A stretch of 64,000 nucleotides of DNA from Thamnaconus septentrionalis. Its lineage: Eukaryota > Chordata > Actinopteri > Tetraodontiformes > Monacanthidae. A program made the translations under genes and the position numbers. The first letter of the stretch is position 1, and every line of letters starts with the position of its first letter. Below are positions 57,344 through 64,000 of the stretch, in pieces. The DNA is taken from positions 14,793,773-14,857,772 of the forward strand of contig CM020510.1 of assembly GCA_009823395.1 (NCBI GenBank), in the 5' to 3' direction. The notes under the pieces are model-generated. The model was not told the DNA's origin. It ran no database searches and worked only from the letters and a program-made list of their open reading frames with translations.

Positions 57344-57912
57344 TTTTCGGCTCTGAAGTCGACAAAAAAAACGAACACATTTCTTCGGTCGGCGACAGAT
57401 ATCGCTTCCCTTTCGTGTGGTTTTCGCTCAGTTTGACATTTTGCTGTGAGGCCGGTGACATCACAGTGTACTCAAGCAGGGACTTCACGTCTTTCTGATG
57501 TGCTTAAATCCCACAAGAAACTGACGGACAACTAAATTAGGTCACGTTTTTTTAAACTTCTATCTCATCAGATCTTTTGCGTAACCTTGAAACAGCCTTT
57601 GATGGCCCACATACCTGACAACTATCAAGCCTAACCACGGTTACAAACGTGGCCGACAACAAATTTCTTCACAGTTGGATCCTCCCAACACTAGAACTCA
57701 GGCCTGGTCCCTAAAGTGACTGTTCTGAAGTGGCCGTCCCACAGACTCTAGCTCTCACAATGATCAACGCATCGCAGGAAAATATAAAAGACGACATCAT
57801 CAGATGGCCGTCCTGGCTTGCATCAACAACCAGGGCCTGAGAAGTTACAGACGCTGAAGAAAGGCGAGTGGTGTGAAGTGATGCAGCTCTCCGAGAGCTC
57901 CGGCTCCTTCGC
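57344..57912. other. Non-coding stretch
   Basis: No gene is seen. GTGACATCACAG near 57457 is CRE-like. Confidence 0.45.
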
Positions 57913-58106
57913 ACAGTCCAAAGACAATCGGTGTGAGGCTTTCAGTCCCTAGGTCTGTAAGTGTGAGTGTGGATGGTTGTTTGTTGGTTTACTTTCTTGT
58001 TTTTTTTCACATGGTTCCACAATAAACAGGTGACTTTTCGCGAGTCGAACTCCGTCTAAAAGCTGGGACAGACCAGAGAAGCAGGAGAAGCAGTGGGAGA
58101 AAACGG

Positions 58107-58142
<36 letters not shown>

Positions 58143-58261
58143 ATGGATAGATGGCTGGATGGATGGATGGATGGATGGACAGATGGATGGACAGATAGAT
58201 AGATGGATGGATGGATGGATGGATGGATGGATGGATGGACAGATGGATGGATGGATGGATG
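57913..58261 (+). mobile_element. SINE (V-SINE type), 5'-truncated, expanded tail
   Basis: CAGTCCAAAGACAATCGG, then GTAAGTGTGAGTGTGGATGG and TTGTTTG matches the body of the V-SINE-type repeat. AAGCTGGGACAGACC, then GAGAAGCAGTGGGAGAAAAC matches the part before its tail. The tRNA head is missing. The tail has grown into a GGAT array (58105-58261). Confidence 0.7.
58105..58261 (+). repeat. (GGAT)n minisatellite-sized array
   Basis: About 157 bp of GGAT units with CGGAT, AGAT and GGCT variants, forming partial higher-order blocks such as GGACAGAT. It reads as Met-Asp-Gly-Trp repeats in one frame. It follows directly from a SINE body. Confidence 0.95.
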
Positions 58262-58462
58262 TTGGTGAGCTTTTAGGATTTTATTTTTCAGTTTTCCCAC
58301 TTAGAAAACAGTTGTTTTGACCTCAAAATGGAGCTTGTTAACTGAGATACGTTGTGGGGAATCTTGCAACGCTCCAGTCTCCACTGTTCAGAGTCTGTTT
58401 AGGCTAATATAGTTATAAAAGTGCATTACATGTGGTTCCTATAGTTTCCCAGACCAGACTGA

Positions 58463-58480
58463 GGATCAGGCTGCTGATCC
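58463..58480. repeat. 7-bp inverted repeat
   Basis: GGATCAG (58463-58469) and CTGATCC (58474-58480) flank a 4-nt GCTG loop. It is short and may be chance. Confidence 0.7.
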
Positions 58481-61193
58481 CTGATGCCAAAGGCCAAATA
58501 GGCCCCACAACCTGACTGATGTGTCTATTTTGGGGCCACCTCAAATCCACAGTCCACAATTTTTTGCACTAGTCTGCCTTCACGATTTTATTTGTTCTCT
58601 CCGTCAATCATTTCCTCTAGAGTACTGCTGTCTCTGTGATAGATTTGTACAGGGGGATTGTTATATCCTCCATATTGAGCCAGCTCCTGTGATCTGGCGG
58701 CTTGCAGCGTTCAACGTGCATGAAATAAAAAATAAAAGAAAAAAAAGATAAGGTCTGCCTTCAAGGCCTACATCCCCGGTAAGGAGAGACTCATTCCTGG
58801 CCAAGACCAGCTGGCCTGGCGTGCACGCATCTCTCTCTGACTCCGTCTGATCCGGCTCCAGATTCTGACAGCAAATCATAATCACATCCATTCAAGATTC
58901 AAGTCGTTGCGTCTGGAGCGTTTGGAGTGAATGAAAAGCATCACAGCAGAAGCCCGGGTCTTTCCTGTTCCACTGATGTCCGGTGAAGCACTGTTTGCGT
59001 TTTATTAGCGGGGCCAGGCGGTTACAAATGCTCTGAAAGCGGAGATCAACGAGCGTGTGGCCCGCGTTACCGCCGACGCCGAGCGCCGCAGGGAAACGGC
59101 GGCGAGGCAGCAGCAGGCCTTCCCATGCAGAGCTGACCCTCTCTGTGTGCAGACTGTGTAAGCTCCGCCTCCCCAGCAAAGGTTGTGTCAGAGTTTAACC
59201 TCCACTTACCAAAAAAACAGCGAGAGAAAATAAGAATGTAGCATGAAAAAACAAAAAAAACAACGTTTTGCCCTCTGATTCTCGAACATTTGCAACAACT
59301 GGTGCTACTGAAGCGTACGCAACGAAAAAAGGGGAAACAAAAAGAAACAAAACTACACAGCAAACCGCTGACATCACGACTCCTCCACCACTAAGCAGTG
59401 GAGGACTCTTGGGACAAACTATACACCTTAATAACTGCAGTACACTGTGCATGTTATTGTGCCCAGTCAGGTGTCAGTGCCCGCGTGTGCCCACGCACAT
59501 TTTGAAAAGTGAAGTACCCGGAAACAAGCCCTCTGTCAACAACATTTCCAGGAACTTAAGACTCCCGTCACTTATTCACCTGGTTGAAAGAATTCTGGGA
59601 AAATTATCTAAACGAGGCCGATGGCTGTCGGCGGAAGGACCCGCTGCGACTGCTGTGGTCCTTCAGCTTCTTCAAACCTCGTTGAAGTTTCTTCAGCTTT
59701 TGGTGTATTTGCTTTGGCACGTGGGCGGTGTTTAGTTCCACCAGCGCGGGAATCTGTTCTTCCACAGAGAATTTCGTTTTGTTTCCGACTCAAAGCCTCC
59801 CCTGATTTTCTTTGTCGGCAAAATCCCGGACCTTGTCACTCAACCACTTCTCCTCACTTCTCTTCTTCTGCTCTATGTTCTCTATAAATGGTAAAACACA
59901 ACTAAAGAAGAAGTTTGTGGCCATTGATTTAACAGGTTTCTCAGCGCACACTGGCTTTAACTGATGCAAGCAAGCTCCACCAATCAACCACTATCCCGCT
60001 ACTTGGTACTTTTTCTGAGCGTTTTTTGGGGTTGAGGGGAAATTTAATCTGGTAATTTCGGTGGAAACGTGCTGAGGTTTCGTATGAAATCCCATATAAT
60101 TAAAAAAAGTTCCTGTGGTGGGAAAGGGGGCTAATGTGCTCTCGTCATGTCAGGGGAGCTCACTGACAGGCTAGGAACACATGACTGTTAAAATAAAGTT
60201 ACAAAAAACAACATCGGTGAGGTGAAATTTGCATAATGTGGGAGATTTAACAGTCCTGCTAGATGCTTTTGTGGCAGGAAACATTCACCTCTACAAAGAT
60301 GAACAACTTTCCAACACCAGAAGTGCCTTTGCACTTTGAGTGGGAGAGAAGAGGAGGCCGCCTTGTGGGCAGAGTGTAATTTATATTCTGCTCCACAGAT
60401 GATGTGTTAAACGACCACGCAATGCCAAAATTATTATTGTAATGCGCTGCGCAATTCATTATGTCACTCGACCGGAAAAAATAGAAGGCACTTTGTGTAA
60501 TGGCACAGGCTCCTTTGTTTTCTGTATTTTTTTATTTTTTTTTTAGCAAAAGGGGTTGAAACAATTTGCACAAACACAACACGCTCCATGTCTCAATATC
60601 CCAAACCGCGCAGGGTGCGTTCCTCAACGTCTGGCACATATTCCATTGTTTTACAGGAGTTTAATTCCACCAAAAAACAATGCGAATCAATCACTCTGTT
60701 TTTTTTAACGGCCGTCATTTGCAAAGCGAAGACGCAAAACACGGCAGAAGAGGAGCACCGGACCGCGGCGCTGCTGCCACAAGACCCAGAAGGTTTTCTC
60801 AGCGGCGTCCTCACAGTAAACAAAGCGCATAATAGAGAGACAGCAGGCACAAGGAGAAGCTACTGCTGCTGATTTTAGATAAGGTCGTTTGGCCCGTAAG
60901 TGCAGGTTCATCCATCTTGCTGGAGAGTGAATGCTGACATTTATGGCAGGAAGAAAAGCCTTCCAAGGGTTTGAGGGCATGGCAGGCGCACAGAGACGGA
61001 GGCTCGGAGCCGAGGTCGGGACGAGGGGTGGGCGGGTTTGGGACCTCTGGGAATTTTCGGTGGCTCCAGGTTCGACACACAAGCTGCTCAAACGTACTCG
61101 CTTTGATTGTGCCCTCGTCGCTTTTCATAGGAGTGAATCGCACCCACAGGCACGAGGCATGGATTCAATTCATCTGTTTCTCTCCCTCTCTCA
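58481..61193. other. Non-coding stretch
   Basis: No gene is recognised. Frames of 155 codons (59268-59735), 128 codons (minus, 60705-61091) and 129 codons (60931-61320) lack domains. 59580-60080 has a composition and GTGGAAACG phrase that recall a fish DNA-transposon remnant, but I could not match ends or a domain. Confidence 0.45.
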
Positions 61194-61216
61194 CTCACAC
61201 ACACACACACACACAC
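61194..61216. repeat. (CA)10 array
   Basis: A short pure CA array. Confidence 0.9.
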
Positions 61217-62547
61217 TCACTGAGGCATATCGCTATCTCCAGCTGTGTGTATGTGATGGGTACAGTCTCCATTTAGAAAAAAGAAAAAAAAAAGCTGAGA
61301 GGGAGACCTGTCAGCCGTGAATTACACTTGCGGTTCAGCCTCTTGCGGACTGTAATAATGCATAAAACATCCAAGAACCGCGGATTTATTTTTGCTTTTA
61401 ATTATTTCTTGGCACAAGGAAGCACGTGTGTGCGGCTGTGTGTGTGTGAAAGTATGAGCGCGGGGCCCGCAGAGTGCACTGACAGGGTACTTCCACCCTC
61501 GCTCGCGCGTCGCAACGCAACCAAACCACAGGGACACTTCTGCTACGTCTGAAGTAACAAAAGGTCAGATCTGATCCTCAAACTGCTTTCAGTTGTGCTC
61601 CACTTCTGCGTGACTGAGGCGCTTATCTTCAAGTTGGGGCTCAACCTTCTCTTGTTCTTGGGTGGGATTTTTTTTTTTTTTTTTTAAATTCTCTTTCATT
61701 TATCAACAACATTGCATATCCTTGGCACGCTTTGAACGTGTGCTTGAGCGAAAAATAAATGATAGAAGAAAAACTCAGGTGAAGTTGCACATCGCTTGAA
61801 ATGTTAGATCGCAAAAGGATAACTTAGTGAGAGGATAAATGGATCCCTTCTGTCCGTCTGTGAGAGTTAATGTTGACTTTGTGGAAAAACAAGCAACATC
61901 AGTCAGAGAAGGAACATTTTCAGAGCAAGAGATGATGAATCAAGAAGTATCTTCAGGATACAACCCTGATCGTAACTCTAATGACTGTGTGCAATCCGGC
62001 CATTCAGTTTTCACTGCTCTGTAGTTGGTTTTATTTATACGGAGGAAAAAAATAAAATAAAATTCAGCTCTACCTGCTCCTGTCCAAACGTTTGAAATAT
62101 TTATGACCGAGGGAAGGCTGAAGTGTTTCTGCGCAATGCTGCAGTATTTTCAAGCCGAAGCGCCGTTGTGCGAAGGCTGCAATGACGGGGACGGAATGCA
62201 GCACGCATAGCACTAAATGTGAGTGCAGAATGATGATTGTGTGTTTGATGTAACAGGAGCAACATGCATATGAACTATATCCACATGATCAACAACCGAG
62301 CCTGTTTTCTGCAGCTTCTAGCAAGTAAAGATCTATTTCTGTGAAAGAAAAAACACATTTCTTTTTCTTTTTTTGTGTGTGTCCTTAAAAAAAGGTTAAG
62401 CTTTATGTTCTTGAAAATAAAACTCGTCATCCAACCAGATGCCACCCCAGCAGCAGCAGCAGTCATGACACACACAGTTTTCCTTTCTGCAACATCTCCC
62501 AAAAATGTGGTAAAAAAATACAAGAACAAATTTGATGCAGCCTAAGG
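61217..62547. other. Non-coding stretch
   Basis: No gene is recognised. A T17 run is at about 61669-61685 and AT-rich DNA is at 61740-62060. (GCA)4 at 62450-62461 is too short to list separately. Confidence 0.5.
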
Positions 62548-62824
62548 CAGGGGTGGGCAAACTTTTTGACTGGTGGAGCCACAATGGGTTGTAAAATGTG
62601 CTAGAGGGGCTGGAGCAGCAGCAGATGGATGGAGACTTTCAGTGTCTTTGAAGCCCCACGGTATTTAGCTCTTTATTGAAATGACTCTGAAAACACTAAA
62701 AAAATTGATTAAAAACAGCTGTTTTATGACTTACTATTAATGTCATTTCTTCAAGTTCGGCGGCCTACATTAAAAAACTTAACGGGCCGAATATGGCCCC
62801 CGGGCCGGAGTTTGCCCACCCCTG
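62548..62824 (+). mobile_element. Complete hAT-type MITE with target-site duplication
   Basis: It starts CAGGGGTGGGCAAAC and ends GTTTGCCCACCCCTG, perfect 15-bp inverted ends. It is flanked by GCCTAAGG (62540-62547) and GCCTCAGG (62825-62832), an 8-bp duplication with one mismatch. The 8-bp length and CAG/CTG termini are hallmarks of hAT elements. Near the right end it has GGGCCGAATATGGCCCCCGG. At 277 bp with no frame it is non-autonomous. The intact ends suggest it is younger than the other hAT-related copies here. Confidence 0.92.
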
Positions 62825-64000
62825 GCCTCAGGGAACTCTAACACACAGGCATACAGTATTTTAACTTGCTAACTAAGAGCCTTGCCAAAAAAACAGCTTG
62901 CAAAACTACCCCAATTCTGCTCGTTTCAGGTGAAGTGAAACTATTCCCATAGACGAGACCTCGCTGGCCAAGAGCTGCGAGGTCCTGAACCCTCGGTCAG
63001 CTGAGTTCCTGCAGTGTGTGTGGGACTTAAAAAAAAAAAAATAAAAAAAAAAAAAAAGCAGCAGTAAGAGAGAGAAACTCCTGACGCTGGCCGCCTGTGT
63101 GGCTTCCCCATCGGTCGCTGCTTCCCCGTCTGCAGGGGAAGCAGGACAGTGCCAGGGTGCAGTGTTTTATGAGCTGGTCTCGACCAAGCTCACCGCATTC
63201 CCACAAGCGTCGCACTGGAGGACGTGACTCTGGCCTTGCAGCTGCTGCCGCCAGGCCGCAGGGAGCGTGCGCACAACAGTCATGAGACACACAAGCACGT
63301 ATATATGTGCACATGCAACCCTCAAAAGGAAAGGTCGACTCGCAAGACTTTCCGCGGAAAGTGACCTGAATTCAAACGCAGCTCGGTCACGACTCGAGTC
63401 CGTAAATAGCGCCGTTTTATTTAACGTTCAATCAACACTGTTTTTTTTTTTAATGAGCTCACTTGAGTGCGGATGCAATGGCTTACTATTTATTTATTTT
63501 TTTTGCATTAATACTTGCACAATTTCCTTTCACCGTACGACCTAATGACACAGTGACACCTTAGCTTGCGTTCATGTTCATGCACCATCTGGGTTAAACT
63601 GTGCTAAAGGGCCGGCGACATCTCAACCGTCATGTACTGCCCGTGTGACGCGTATGTGTCTACCTTCCGTCGACTATCTAAATATAAAACAGTCCTGAAA
63701 TATAAAGAACGGAGGTCGGCGGAGGCAAACAGAGCAGCCGGAGGAGTCAGGAAGTCAGTAGCTGCAAACTGCTACGACGTGAACCGAGCTCGGAAAACAG
63801 CACCGGGGGTCGGGGTGGAGGACAAGCTTGCGTCGCAGGGAGCTCCACAGGTGCTCGTCAGCAGGAGAAGCCAGAGATACTGAGAATCAGGAGGGGGAAA
63901 CAAGGAAAAGGGATGTTGAAATTAGTTGAAGAAATTCCAACACACAAGACATCACCCCTGCCTGTTCGTGCAACTATTTATTGGACAAGACATCATCCCT
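62825..64000. other. Non-coding stretch to window end
   Basis: No gene is recognised. It includes an A-rich tract at 63029-63058 and a T11 run near 63441. The final 83-codon frame (63632-63883) has no domain. Confidence 0.5.

Noticed and set aside
57455..57475. GTGACATCACAG as a third copy of the TTTGTGATGTCACAAA repeat
   Set aside because: The second anchor and the flanks are missing.
58093..58320. Met-Asp-Gly-Trp repeat frame
   Set aside because: Produced by the GGAT array and not a protein.
59580..60080. Possible DNA-transposon remnant with a GTGGAAACG phrase
   Set aside because: It felt familiar, but I could not match terminal repeats, a target-site duplication or a protein domain.

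Overview
This window looks like non-coding nuclear DNA from a ray-finned (teleost) fish. The evidence is the mix of repeat families. There is a decayed Tc1-like transposase of a type common in fish. There are tRNA-derived SINE copies of V-SINE type with a GATGG-type tail, and several hAT-like elements beginning CAGGGGTGG or CAGTGTTGG. There are also LINE-type 3' tails, and more than 25 (CA)n/(TG)n arrays in 64 kb. I see no bacterial, plasmid or phage signature, no rRNA or tRNA gene, and no CRISPR array. The species and chromosomal locus cannot be named from the sequence alone.

I found no convincing host protein-coding gene. Long open frames exist (up to 264 codons), but they sit in GC-rich or purine-rich low-complexity DNA, overlap other open frames on both strands, and show no recognisable domain. 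The only protein-like signals I can assign are transposon relics: a Tc1-like transposase pseudogene (4190-4640) and a BED zinc-finger fragment of a hAT transposase (36333-36563). The window is best read as an intergenic desert or one or more large introns. It has several stretches that look like regulatory DNA, which cannot be proved without cross-species alignment.

Layout. 0-10 kb: unique DNA, a (CA)26 array, the Tc1 relic next to a (CACGCT)7 array, and a dispersed repeat followed by a 178-bp terminal-inverted-repeat element at 8125-8302. 10-25 kb: a degenerate telomere-like minisatellite (about 10357-10545), a (CA)32 array, a POU octamer site, and a minus-strand SINE (23477-23764). 25-37 kb: copy A of an unnamed dispersed repeat, facing (CA)n/(TG)n arrays, GATA-type and CCG arrays, and two hAT-related elements. 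37-46 kb: (AGAT)11, a pair of adjacent hairpins with mirrored TGACGTAA sites (39892-39949), a 786-bp hAT-like element, a cluster of CA arrays, a LINE tail, and a very CpG-dense block with a perfect CArG box. 46-52 kb: a run of homopurine/homopyrimidine tracts, then copy B of the dispersed repeat. 52-64 kb: LINE and SINE tails, a perfect 16-bp inverted repeat, a GGAT minisatellite that grew from a SINE tail, and a complete hAT-type MITE with an 8-bp target-site duplication at 62548-62824.

Nothing here amounts to a clear new biological system. The observations most worth checking are the double hairpin with mirrored bZIP sites, the telomere-like minisatellite, the unnamed two-copy repeat with a TTTGTGA/TCACAAA core, and the CpG block with the CArG box.
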